64,000 nt of DNA from Phycicoccus sp. Soil802. Its GTDB lineage: Bacteria > Actinomycetota > Actinomycetes > Actinomycetales > Dermatophilaceae. The stretch lies in contig NZ_LMSS01000004.1 in the NCBI RefSeq assembly GCF_001429605.1, positions 310,001-374,000 of the forward strand, read 5' to 3'. The notes under the pieces were generated by a model. It saw nothing but the letters and a program-made list of their open reading frames with translations. It ran no database searches and was not told where the DNA came from. Of this stretch, positions 54,400-61,687 are shown one piece after another (positions within the stretch are counted from its first letter, which is position 1; each line of letters opens with the position of its first letter). A program made the position numbers and the translations under genes.

Positions 54400-55332
54400 T
54401 CAGCGCAGGGGCGGCCCGATCGTGCGGGCCGAGCCCTGCACGACCTGCTGTCCGTCGGCGAGGCTGAGCACGGTGCGGTCGCCGAGCTCGCGGTGGAGGG
54501 TCACGTCGACCATCCGCACGGCGCCGATCGCCGCGCAGGCGATGTCCTGACCACTGGGCTCGCGCGGGATCTGCACCACGGCGACGACGACGGCCTGGTC
54601 CGACTCGAAGGCCTCGCCGCGGTAGTCGGCACCGCACGCCCCCGGCTCGTCGGGCGCGCCGGTGAAGACCAGGGTCATCGTCCGGCCGTCCGGAGCGAGG
54701 TCGAAGGACTCCGGGCGCAGGCCGTCGCCGGGCGCGGGCGTCCAGTCCACGGGGGTGCGGACGAGAGCCGACGCGGGGATCGCCACCCGGAGCAGGGTCA
54801 CGGCGGTGCCGTCCAACGAGAACCGCCAGCCGGGCACGGTGACGACCCCTGCCGAGGTCCGCACGTCCATCGTGGTCAGCACCGCTCCGGTGACCCGCAG
54901 GTCGGTGCACCCGTCGCAGTTGCTGCGCCGCGAGGTCATCGCCGCGAGGGCGTCGTCGGCGGAGACGACGGTCGTCGTGACGCCGCCCACCGTCCCGTCG
55001 AGCACCCGACCCGGCCCGGGGGCGTCGGGCAGCGGGGCGACCGCCACGAGGTGACCGGTGAGCCAGGCCAGCTTGTTGTTCTCGCCGACCGCGGGCTCCC
55101 AGTCGCCCTCCTGCTGCTCGAGCTGGTCGCCGAGGTCGAGGGCGGGGGAGTCGCTGGTCTTGCGGGCGTCGGCGTACCGGTCGAGCAGCTGGGCCGCCCG
55201 CTGCGCCCGGTCCCGGTCGTCCATGGTCGGCGAGGCGGAGCCGCCACCTCCCGCGCCACCGCCCACCGATCCGCAGGCAGCCAGCAGCGTGGCGGCCAGG
55301 ACAGCGGCGACGGCGGGGGAGAGCCTGCTCAT
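54400..55332 (-). CDS. Secreted lipoprotein of unknown function
   Basis: Lipoprotein of 310 aa. The signal ends in LLAAC (Cys about 20), followed by a glycine-rich spacer (GSVGGGAGGGGSAS). The rest is probably beta-rich with two Cys pairs (CDGC near 137; GACGADY near 230), perhaps disulfides. No family recognised. ATG 55332 is chosen because it begins the signal peptide; the frame continues upstream without features. It is probably not cotranscribed with pdxY, as 53 bp separate them. Confidence 0.75.
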   Translation of the reverse strand: MSRLSPAVAAVLAATLLAACGSVGGGAGGGGSASPTMDDRDRAQRAAQLLDRYADARKTSDSPALDLGDQLEQQEGDWEPAVGENNKLAWLTGHLVAVAPLPDAPGPGRVLDGTVGGVTTTVVSADDALAAMTSRRSNCDGCTDLRVTGAVLTTMDVRTSAGVVTVPGWRFSLDGTAVTLLRVAIPASALVRTPVDWTPAPGDGLRPESFDLAPDGRTMTLVFTGAPDEPGACGADYRGEAFESDQAVVVAVVQIPREPSGQDIACAAIGAVRMVDVTLHRELGDRTVLSLADGQQVVQGSARTIGPPLR

Positions 55333-55385
55333 ACCGGTGGGACGTCCACGCCCGGAGAAAGGTTGCGTGCGCGGGCCGTGTGGTC

Positions 55386-56237
55386 TCACGGCAGCCGGGT
55401 GACCTCGAACTGCATCTGCGGCTCGGCGATGGTGGCCTGCGACTGGACCAGCTGGAGCTCGCGCTCGCCCGACTCCAGGGTGTTGGCCAACAGGTCGAAG
55501 ACGCTGCTGGCCGTGCGGGCCAGGGCGACCGCGGGGTCGCCGGTCGCGAGCAAGTGGGCGGTGAACAAGGCCGCGGTGACGTCACCGGAGCCGTTGGCCT
55601 TCATCGGCAGCCGCGGGGTCTGCACGATCCACGCGCCGTCGTCGGTGACGGCCATCATCTCGATGGTGTCCGCCGGTGCGTCCGGACGTTCGACGCTGGT
55701 CACCAGGACGATGGAGGGCCCCATCGCCCGGGCCAGCTCGACGGACGCGAGGGTCTCCTCGACGGTGTGCGGCTCGGTGCCGGTGAGGAAGCCGAGCTCG
55801 AACTGGTTCGGCGTGATGAGGTCGGCGGCCGGCACGACCCGCTCCCGCAGCAGGACCGGGATCGCCGGGTGCACGAAGCAGCCGCTCTTCGCGTTGCCCA
55901 TCACCGGGTCACAGGCGTAGATGGCGGCAGGGTTGGCAGCCTTCACCTTCGCGACGGCGTCGAGGATGACGTCGCCGATGTCCTCGCCGCCCTGGTAGCC
56001 CGACAGCACCGCGTCCACGCCGGGGAACGCCCCGCGCTCCTCGACCCCCCGGATCACGGCGCGCACGTCATCGGCGGGCAGCAGCGGGCCGCGCCACTCG
56101 CCGTAGCCGGTGTGGTTCGAGAAGTGCACCGTGTGCACCGGCCACACCTCGACCCCGAGGCGCTGGAGGGGGAAGACGGCGGCGCTGTTGCCGACGTGGC
56201 CGTACGCGACCGAGGACTGGATCGACAGGATGCTCAC
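55386..56237 (-). CDS. pdxY: Pyridoxal kinase PdxY
   Basis: Vitamin B6 salvage kinase of 283 aa. Features are [20 protein letters not shown] at the N-terminus, [34 protein letters not shown], and the anion-hole motif [15 protein letters not shown] (Asp at about 223, catalytic). It makes PLP, which the class III aminotransferase of this window would use. GTG 56237 starts the typical PdxY N-terminus; the ORF upstream runs through a palindrome and is spurious. Confidence 0.92.
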   Translation of the reverse strand: MSILSIQSSVAYGHVGNSAAVFPLQRLGVEVWPVHTVHFSNHTGYGEWRGPLLPADDVRAVIRGVEERGAFPGVDAVLSGYQGGEDIGDVILDAVAKVKAANPAAIYACDPVMGNAKSGCFVHPAIPVLLRERVVPAADLITPNQFELGFLTGTEPHTVEETLASVELARAMGPSIVLVTSVERPDAPADTIEMMAVTDDGAWIVQTPRLPMKANGSGDVTAALFTAHLLATGDPAVALARTASSVFDLLANTLESGERELQLVQSQATIAEPQMQFEVTRLP

Positions 56238-56276
56238 CCCAGCATTCAACCAGCGAGCCGTCCGGGGCAGGGTGGG

Positions 56277-56320
56277 CAGGCCATGCACTGCCCCAGCCGT
56301 GGGGGGCAGTGCATGGCCTG
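56277..56320. promoter_or_regulatory. Perfect 18-bp inverted repeat between pdxY and proA
   Basis: Arms CAGGCCATGCACTGCCCC and GGGGCAGTGCATGGCCTG enclose 8 bases. It lies 39 bp upstream of the pdxY start and 56 bp before the proA -10, in a divergent promoter region where a terminator is not expected. It may be an operator or a mobile-element relic. Confidence 0.7.
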
Positions 56321-56376
56321 GCGAAAGGGACCCACCCGGCTGCTGGACCGGCGGGTGGCGGGGTGGCCACGCGGCA

Positions 56377-56382
56377 TACCCT
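56377..56382 (+). promoter_or_regulatory. -10 element of leaderless proA promoter
   Basis: TACCCT lies six bases before ATG 56389. It overlaps a GGCATACC octamer. Confidence 0.5.
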
Positions 56383-56388
56383 TGGAGC

Positions 56389-57669
56389 ATGGCTGAGATC
56401 GACCCCGCCGCCGTCGAGCAGGTGGCCACCGCGGCACGCGCCGCACGGGTGGCTTCGCGCCGCCTGGCGCTGCTGTCCCGCGCCGACAAGGACGCCGCGC
56501 TGCTCGCGCTCGCCGACGCCCTCGACGCCGCCACCGACCGCATCGTCGCCGCCAACGGCGACGACCTCGAGCGCGGACGCGCATCGGGTATGCCGCAGGG
56601 TCTGCTCGACCGGTTGGCGCTCGACCCGCAGCGGGTCGCCGACGTGGCCCAGGCGCTGCGCGCCGTCGCGGCGCTGCCCGACCCGGTGGGGGAGGTGGTC
56701 CGCGGCTCGACGCTCGCGAACGGCCTCCAGATCCGTCAGGTCAGGGTGCCGATGGGTGTGGTGGGCATGGTCTACGAGGCCCGCCCGAACGTCACCGTCG
56801 ACGCGGCCGGCCTCGGCCTGAAGTCCGGGAACGCGGTCATCCTGCGCGGCGGCTCGGCTGCCGAGTCGACCAACCGGGCGCTGGTCGAGGTGCTGCGCAC
56901 CGGTCTGGAGGCGCAGGGCCTGCCCGCCGACTCCGTCACGCTGCTCGAGGGTGGCCGCGACGCGGTGCGGGCTCTCCTCACCGCCCGCGGGCTGGTCGAC
57001 CTGATCATCCCCAGGGGCGGGGCCGGGCTGATCCAGACCGTCGTCACCGAGTCGACCGTGCCGGTGATCGAGACCGGCATCGGCATCGTGCACGTCTACG
57101 TCGACGCCGCCGCCGACCTCGACAAGGCGCTTGCGATCACGGTCAACGCCAAGACCCATCGTCCGAGCGTCTGCAACGCCGCCGAGTCCCTGCTCGTGCA
57201 CGAGGCCGTGGCGGCGGACTTCCTGCCCAAGGTGCTCGCCGAGCTGTCCGGGGCGGGGGTGGCGCTGCACACCGACGACGCCTCCGGTGCCGCCGCCGAA
57301 GCGGCCGGTGTGCCGCACCAGGCCGCCACCGAGCAGGACTACGGCACCGAGTACCTCGCGCTCGAGATGAGCGTCCGGGTGGTCCCCGACCTCGACACCG
57401 CGCTCGAGCACATCCGCACCTACAGCTCGGGCCACACCGAGGCGATCGTGACCGAGGACCGGGCGGCCGCCCGGCGGTTCACGAACGAGGTCGACTCCGC
57501 GGCCGTGATGGTCAACGCGTCCACCCGGTTCACCGACGGTGGCGAGTTCGGGTTCGGCGCGGAGATCGGCATCTCCACCCAGAAGCTGCACGCCCGCGGC
57601 CCGATGGCGCTGCCTGAGCTGACCACGACCAAGTGGATCGTCGAGGGCGACGGACAGGTGCGCGCCTGA
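56389..57669 (+). CDS. proA: Gamma-glutamyl phosphate reductase
   Basis: Second enzyme of proline synthesis, 426 aa, aldehyde-dehydrogenase fold. It has [20 protein letters not shown], the cofactor region [17 protein letters not shown] (about 119-135), [15 protein letters not shown] and the nucleophile Cys in [15 protein letters not shown] (about 262). Length is standard. The usual partner proB lies 2 kb upstream beyond two genes on the other strand, so the two pathway genes have separate promoters here. Confidence 0.95.
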   Translation: MAEIDPAAVEQVATAARAARVASRRLALLSRADKDAALLALADALDAATDRIVAANGDDLERGRASGMPQGLLDRLALDPQRVADVAQALRAVAALPDPVGEVVRGSTLANGLQIRQVRVPMGVVGMVYEARPNVTVDAAGLGLKSGNAVILRGGSAAESTNRALVEVLRTGLEAQGLPADSVTLLEGGRDAVRALLTARGLVDLIIPRGGAGLIQTVVTESTVPVIETGIGIVHVYVDAAADLDKALAITVNAKTHRPSVCNAAESLLVHEAVAADFLPKVLAELSGAGVALHTDDASGAAAEAAGVPHQAATEQDYGTEYLALEMSVRVVPDLDTALEHIRTYSSGHTEAIVTEDRAAARRFTNEVDSAAVMVNASTRFTDGGEFGFGAEIGISTQKLHARGPMALPELTTTKWIVEGDGQVRA

Positions 57670-57734
57670 GCCGGCCGCGCGGCATACCGGGGGCCGGTCA
57701 CGCGGGTCCACGCGAACTGGCAGGATGAGCGCCC

Positions 57735-57768
57735 GTGGAAGGCACTGAGTAGTTTGGAAGGCACCGAG
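57735..57768 (+). repeat. Tandem duplication creating a five-codon upstream ORF
   Basis: GTG GAA GGC ACT GAG TAG (57735-57752) is followed by TTG GAA GGC ACC GAG (57754-57768), a 19-bp-offset direct repeat. The first copy encodes MEGTE and stops; the second, in the +1 frame, is the N-terminus of the methyltransferase (MEGTE). The upstream mini-ORF may couple translation to the TTG start. Confidence 0.7.
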
Positions 57769-58449
57769 GTCCGCAAGCTGGCCGCGCTCGAGGATGCGCA
57801 CTGGTGGTACCGCGAGCGGCGCCACCTGTTGGGCCGGATGATCGGCGGGCTGCGTCCCGGCACCGCGCTCGACATCGGCGCGGCCGGTGGCGGCAACACG
57901 CGCGTGCTGCGCCGGGCCGGCTGGTCGGTCAGCGCGCTCGAGTACGGCGCCGACGGGGCCGAGGTCGCTGCCGAGCGCGGTCTCTCCGTGGTGCGGGGTG
58001 ACGCCACGGCGTTGCCGGTGAGCGACGACAGCCTCGACCTGGTCGTGGCCTTCGACGTGCTCGAGCACATCGTCGACCACGACACCGCCGTGTCCGAGGT
58101 GCGCCGGGCCCTGCGCCCAGGTGGGATGTTCCTCATCGCGGTGCCCGCCGACCCCAGGCTGTGGTCGGACCACGACGTGGCGGTCGACCACGTGCGCCGC
58201 TACACCCGCGACACGCTGCGTGCGGTCCTGGAGCGGAACGGGTTCGAGGTCGCCTCGATGACGTCCTGGAACGTGCTGCTGCGTCCGGTCGTCGCCCTGC
58301 GGCGGCGCAAGGCGAGCGGCTCGGACCTCGAGACCGTGCACCCCCTCGTGAACCTGGGCCTGCGCGCGATCGTGACGGCCGAGCGCTACCTGCCGCTGAA
58401 GGCTATGCCCGGCGTGACGCTGATGGTGCGGGCTCGTCCGCGGCGGTGA
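57754..58449 (+). CDS. Class I SAM-dependent methyltransferase
   Basis: Methyltransferase of 231 aa. Residues 9-22 (LAALEDAHWWYRER) are typical of the sugar/lipid methyltransferase group, motif I is ALDIGAAGGGNTRVLRRAG (about 38-56), the acidic loop is in ALEYGADG, and motif post-I is LVVAFDVLEHIVDH. The acceptor substrate is unknown. The only start consistent with the N-terminus is TTG 57754. The 3' end overlaps the convergent glycosyltransferase gene by 47 bp. A role in envelope glycan or lipid modification is inferred from the neighbour. Confidence 0.8.
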   Translation: MEGTEVRKLAALEDAHWWYRERRHLLGRMIGGLRPGTALDIGAAGGGNTRVLRRAGWSVSALEYGADGAEVAAERGLSVVRGDATALPVSDDSLDLVVAFDVLEHIVDHDTAVSEVRRALRPGGMFLIAVPADPRLWSDHDVAVDHVRRYTRDTLRAVLERNGFEVASMTSWNVLLRPVVALRRRKASGSDLETVHPLVNLGLRAIVTAERYLPLKAMPGVTLMVRARPRR

Positions 58450-59383
58450 CCGGCCCCGTGAGCGAGTCGTAGGCGACGAAGTAGGTCGGTCGGGCCTGCA
58501 GGTGCGCGTACATCCGTCCGACGTACTCGCCGAGGATCCCGACGCACAGCAGCTGGACCGCCCCCACGCCGGCAACCGCCACGACCGTGGACGTCCAGCC
58601 CGGGAGGGTGTGGCCCAGGGAGGCGGCGACCAGCGCGTACGCGAGCAGGCCCAGCGCCGCGAGGCCGCCGAGCAGGCCCAGCCAGGTGGCGGCGCGCAGG
58701 GGAGCGGTGGAGAAGCCGGTCACGCTGTCGAGTGACAGCCGGATCATCTTGGACAGCGGGTACTTCGAGCTGCCCGCCGCCCGCTCGTCCCGCCGGTAGG
58801 TGACCGAGGTCGACGGGAAGCCCAGGGCCGGGACCACGAAGCGCAGCACCCGGTGGTGCTCGGGCAGCGAGTTGATGGCGTTGACGGTCGCCCGCGACAT
58901 CAGCCGGTAGTCGCCGGCGTCGACCTGGGCGTGGGTGCCCGACAGCACGCGGATCACCCGGTAGAAGGCCTTGGCGCTGAGCCGCTTGAAGGCCGAGTCG
59001 CTGGAGCGGTCGGACCGCACGCCGTAGACGACGTCGGCCCGCTGGGCGCGCGCCTGGGCGAGCATCTCGGGGATCACCTCGGGCGGGTCCTGCAGGTCGG
59101 CGTCGAGCGTGACGACGTAGTCGCCACGGGCGCTCGCGAGCCCGGCCGAGATGGCGGCCTGGTGACCGGCGTTGGCCCGCAGCCGGACGATCCGCAGCTG
59201 CGGCCAGTCACGCATCAGCCGCTGGAGGACTGCGGGGGACAGGTCGTCGCTGCCGTCGTCGACGGTGATCACCTCGTAGGTGGCGCCGAGCCCGTCCGCC
59301 ACGGGTCGCAGCCGCGCGGCGAGCAGGGGCAGCACGTCTTCCTCGTTGTACACGGGGATGACGATGCTGAGCTCGGGGGCCAT
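58403..59383 (-). CDS. Family 2 glycosyltransferase with C-terminal membrane helices (GtrB/DPM-like)
   Basis: Polyprenyl-phosphate sugar transferase-like protein of 326 aa. The GT-A domain starts with LSIVIPVYNEEDVLPLLAAR, has TVDDGSDDLS, the metal motif in TLDADLQDPPE (about 93-103) and QVDAGDYRLMSR. Two C-terminal transmembrane helices (about 233-260 and 265-290, then YVGRMY) match the GtrB/Ppm-like group that loads undecaprenyl phosphate. A TAACCT -10 lies six bases before ATG 59383, giving a leaderless message. It overlaps the convergent methyltransferase gene. Confidence 0.88.
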   Translation of the reverse strand: MAPELSIVIPVYNEEDVLPLLAARLRPVADGLGATYEVITVDDGSDDLSPAVLQRLMRDWPQLRIVRLRANAGHQAAISAGLASARGDYVVTLDADLQDPPEVIPEMLAQARAQRADVVYGVRSDRSSDSAFKRLSAKAFYRVIRVLSGTHAQVDAGDYRLMSRATVNAINSLPEHHRVLRFVVPALGFPSTSVTYRRDERAAGSSKYPLSKMIRLSLDSVTGFSTAPLRAATWLGLLGGLAALGLLAYALVAASLGHTLPGWTSTVVAVAGVGAVQLLCVGILGEYVGRMYAHLQARPTYFVAYDSLTGPVTAADEPAPSASRRA

Positions 59384-59389
59384 GTCCCA

Positions 59390-59395
59390 AGGTTA
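59390..59395 (-). promoter_or_regulatory. -10 element of leaderless glycosyltransferase promoter
   Basis: On the minus strand TAACCT lies six bases before ATG 59383. Confidence 0.5.
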
Positions 59396-59419
59396 CGGGG
59401 ACAGGCCACGTCGACACGC

Positions 59420-59457
59420 AAAGGTCTCTAGAAGCAAAGGTCTCTAGAAGCAAAGGT
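59420..59457. repeat. 2.4 tandem copies of a 16-bp unit
   Basis: AAAGGTCTCTAGAAGC occurs twice in succession (59420-59435, 59436-59451), followed by AAAGGT. It is unusually AT-rich for this genome and abuts the 14-bp stem-loop at 59458. Confidence 0.85.
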
Positions 59458-59492
59458 GAGGGCCCCTCGAAGTATGAGTTCGAGGGGCCCTC
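59458..59492. terminator. Perfect 14-bp stem-loop at the left end of the hairpin array
   Basis: GAGGGCCCCTCGAA / TTCGAGGGGCCCTC with a 7-nt loop. Its position fits termination of a minus-strand transcript through the array, upstream of the glycosyltransferase promoter. Direction is not proven. Confidence 0.6.
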
Positions 59493-59560
59493 GGGTGGAG
59501 ATCCTCCCGGCCGCTGGCAGAACCAGCAGCTGGGCGGATCGCCGGGTGCGGAGTCCGGCG

Positions 59561-60049
59561 CCACCGAGGTGGTGCCCTGTCCGCTGCGGGACACCCGGCC
59601 GCCGAAGCGGCCTGGTCTCCCACGTGTGGTGTCGGTGTCACCCCGCCGAAGCGGGTGCGGTGTCAGCCACGGGGTGCGGGTCCTGTCGTCACCGAGGTGA
59701 CGGCACTTCCCACGTGCGGGTCCTGTCGTCACCGAGGTGACGGCACTTCCCACGGTGCGGGGTCGCTCGCCACCGAAGTGGTTCACGGCTCCACGTGTGG
59801 TGTCGGTTTCCCCACCGGAGTGGGTCTGTTGTCGGCCACGGGGTGCGGGCTGCCCGGTCACCGAAGCGACCTGACGTCCCACCAGCAGGCTTCGTCCTCA
59901 CCGAGGTGACGGCGACCCCCACTGTTGGTGCAGCTCCCTGGGCCGGCGAACCGCCCCACGGTGCTGCCCCGTTCGACCGCCCACGCCCCCCGGCGAACCG
60001 GGTGTTGTGGCCACTGCGACGGTGGCGCCTGGTCGCTCCGGCGAACCGG
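59561..60049 (-). repeat. Array of about twelve small hairpins with UUCG/CUCG/UCCG loops
   Basis: The gene-free region 59384-60460 (1077 bp) contains this array. Tetraloops begin at + positions 59565, 59603, 59647, 59693, 59733, 59774, 59816, 59862, 59902, 59947, 59994 and 60042, that is, every 38-48 bp. On the + strand the cores are CACCGAGGTG, CGCCGAAGCG, CACCGAAGTG, CACCGGAGTG and CGGCGAACCG. Stem pairs change together (A-T to G-C, C-G to T-A), showing selection for pairing. On the minus strand the loops are UUCG (7), CUCG (4) and UCCG (1), mostly closed by C-G. Spacings are not multiples of three, so it is not coding. Confidence 0.8.
59674..59753. repeat. Exact 40-bp tandem duplication inside the array
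   Basis: Positions 59674-59713 and 59714-59753 are identical, each holding one CGTCAC-CGAG-GTGACG hairpin. It is the only perfect repeat of the array, hence probably recent. Confidence 0.9.
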
Positions 60050-60253
60050 TGCGGCCAAGGCGATGCGATCTGGCCAACGGGCCCGGCGTTCCTCCGCGGC
60101 GTCGCCCGCGAACCTGTCTGCCCGAAGGCTTCGAGGACCTCGTCCGAGCGAACCCGGTCGAGGCGGTCGTCCGTTATCCGGTTGACCTGTGCTCCTGCCT
60201 CGTGGCCGTCCGAGTCTCCTCGTCTCGACCCTCCGACTGGAGCGCGTGAGAGA

Positions 60254-60283
60254 TTTCTAGTGGCCCGATCCGTTGTGCCGCAA
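60254..60283 (-). promoter_or_regulatory. Candidate minus-strand promoter leading into the hairpin array
   Basis: On the minus strand TTGCGG (60278-60283), 18 bp, TAGAAA (60254-60259) directs transcription towards the array. No start codon with a ribosome site and continuing frame follows, so a noncoding RNA would result. A chance match is possible. Confidence 0.3.
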
Positions 60284-60303
60284 TAGGTTTCGCGCACCTT
60301 TTT

Positions 60304-60393
60304 CTGTCCACGGGTTTCCCACACGGTTGTCCACACCCGGGTGTGCGCAACGCACAGGTTGTGCACACCCCTGTGCACAACATCCGTGGACAG
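60304..60393. other. Cluster of DnaA-box-like sequences with dyad symmetry
   Basis: Within 90 bp are TTGTCCACA (60327-60335, the actinobacterial consensus), TTGTGCACA (60359-60367), TTGTGCACA on the minus strand (60372-60380) and a near-match on the minus strand, TTGCGCACA (60342-60350). The set is framed by the inverted repeat CTGTCCACGG (60304-60313) and CCGTGGACAG (60384-60393). It is not oriC: no dnaA or dnaN is adjacent. A DnaA titration/regulatory site controlling the next gene is possible. Confidence 0.65.
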
Positions 60394-60447
60394 CGCGGGC
60401 TTGCGCAGCCCGACGGTGATGGTCGCGGGGAGGGGGTCGGCGGCAGG

Positions 60448-60453
60448 TACGCT
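60448..60453 (+). promoter_or_regulatory. -10 element of leaderless promoter for the small membrane protein gene
   Basis: TACGCT lies seven bases before ATG 60461 and 55 bases after the DnaA-box cluster. Confidence 0.5.
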
Positions 60454-60460
60454 GTGGGGC

Positions 60461-60694
60461 ATGTCGTCGTCTGCCTTCACCCTGGTCACTGCCGCCGAGG
60501 AGCACACCCGCGAGCTGCCGATGTCCCCCTACGCGTTCGGGGCCATCGCCATGGTCGCGTTCCTGGCCCTCCTGGGCGTGCTGTGGTTCTTCCGCGGCGT
60601 GGCGACCAAGGTCGCGACCGGCGGAGCCCACGGCACGCATGCGTCGGCCGGCCACCACGACGCCCATGCCGACCACCAGGGCAGTCACCACTGA
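60461..60694 (+). CDS. Small single-pass membrane protein upstream of nadD
   Basis: Protein of 77 aa. One transmembrane helix ([20 protein letters not shown], about 25-44) is followed by a basic turn and a His-rich tail ([18 protein letters not shown]) that could bind metal or simply be low-complexity. No family is recognised, though a short membrane protein before nadD is common in this group of actinobacteria. The start is supported by the -10 position. Its stop is two bases before the nadD ATG, so both are probably transcribed together. Confidence 0.75.
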   Translation: MSSSAFTLVTAAEEHTRELPMSPYAFGAIAMVAFLALLGVLWFFRGVATKVATGGAHGTHASAGHHDAHADHQGSHH

Positions 60695-60696
60695 CC

Positions 60697-61305
60697 ATGC
60701 GCCTCGGAGTGATGGGCGGGACGTTCGACCCGATCCACCACGGCCACCTCGTGGCCGCCTCCGAAGTCCAGACCCGGTTCGGGCTCGATGAGGTCGTCTT
60801 CGTGCCCACCGGCCAGCCGTGGCAGAAGGACGCGCGCGAGGTCAGCCCGGCCGAGCACCGTTACCTGATGACCGTGGTCGCGACGGCCTCCAACCCCCGC
60901 TTCACGGTGAGCCGGGTCGACATCGACCGCCCCGGCCCCACCTACACGATCGACACCCTGCGCGACCTGCACACCGAACGGCCCGATGCCGAGCTGTTCT
61001 TCATCACCGGCGCCGACGCGCTGGCCCAGATCCTGTCGTGGAAGGACGCCGACGAGCTGTTCCGGCTGGCCCACTTCATCGGGGTGACCCGTCCGGGCTA
61101 CCTCCTGTCGGAGTCGGGCCTCCCGGCCGACCGGGTCACCTTGCAGGAGGTGCCCGCGATGGCGATCAGCTCCACCGACTGCCGGGCGCGCGTCGAGCGC
61201 GCCGAACCCGTCTGGTACCTCGTGCCCGACGGCGTCGTCCAGTACGTCAACAAATACCGCCTGTATGCCGCCGGCTCACCCGCCGGCGCACCGGCACGAA
61301 CGTAG
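60697..61305 (+). CDS. nadD: Nicotinate-nucleotide adenylyltransferase
   Basis: NAD-synthesis enzyme of 202 aa that converts nicotinate mononucleotide to deamido-NAD. The nucleotidyltransferase motif is [18 protein letters not shown] (about 4-21), and the second signature is [10 protein letters not shown] near residue 157 (ISSTxxR). Start ATG 60697 directly gives the family N-terminus. It is followed seven bases later by rsfS, the usual order. Confidence 0.95.
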   Translation: MRLGVMGGTFDPIHHGHLVAASEVQTRFGLDEVVFVPTGQPWQKDAREVSPAEHRYLMTVVATASNPRFTVSRVDIDRPGPTYTIDTLRDLHTERPDAELFFITGADALAQILSWKDADELFRLAHFIGVTRPGYLLSESGLPADRVTLQEVPAMAISSTDCRARVERAEPVWYLVPDGVVQYVNKYRLYAAGSPAGAPART

Positions 61306-61312
61306 GAGAGCA

Positions 61313-61687
61313 GTGCCCGCCACCGAACGATCCCTTGACCTGGCCATGACGGCCGCCAAAGCAGCAGACGACAAGCTCGCCACCACCGTGGCCGGCATCG
61401 ACGTGAGCGAGCAGCTCGCCCTGACCGATGTCTTCGTGATCGTGTCGGCGAGCACCGACCGACAGGTCGGCGCCATCGTCGACGAGGTCGAGGACCAGCT
61501 CCGCGAGAAGGGCGCCAAGCCGATCCGCCGCGAGGGCGAGCGGGACGGCCGCTGGGTGCTGCTCGACTTCGGCGACATCGTCGTCCACGTCCAGCACGAC
61601 GAGGAGCGGGAGTTCTACGAGCTCGAGCGGCTCTGGAAGGACTGTCCCGAGATCGACCTCGGCGTGCCCAAGCGCCGGGACGCATGA
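61313..61687 (+). CDS. rsfS: Ribosome silencing factor
   Basis: RsfS/Iojap protein of 124 aa that binds L14 and blocks subunit joining in starvation. The core is AAKAADDKLATTVAGIDVSE, VFVIVSASTDRQVGAIVDEV and GRWVLLDFGDIVVHVQHDEE, then REFYELERLW. GTG 61313 follows AGGAGAG at good distance. The stop overlaps the phosphatase start (ATGA). Confidence 0.94.
   Translation: MPATERSLDLAMTAAKAADDKLATTVAGIDVSEQLALTDVFVIVSASTDRQVGAIVDEVEDQLREKGAKPIRREGERDGRWVLLDFGDIVVHVQHDEEREFYELERLWKDCPEIDLGVPKRRDA

Noticed and set aside
59540-60060. CRISPR array
   Set aside because: Repeats are degenerate hairpins with covarying stems, spacers are not unique protospacer-like sequences of constant length, and no cas gene is present.
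60304-60393. Chromosomal replication origin
   Set aside because: DnaA-box-like sites are clustered, but there is no dnaA, dnaN or AT-rich unwinding region, and the flanks are ordinary housekeeping genes.
59208-60507. Minus-strand protein(s) through the hairpin array
   Set aside because: Open frames exist, but the array period (40-48 bp) is not a multiple of three, frames break within it and no ribosome site or domain is seen.
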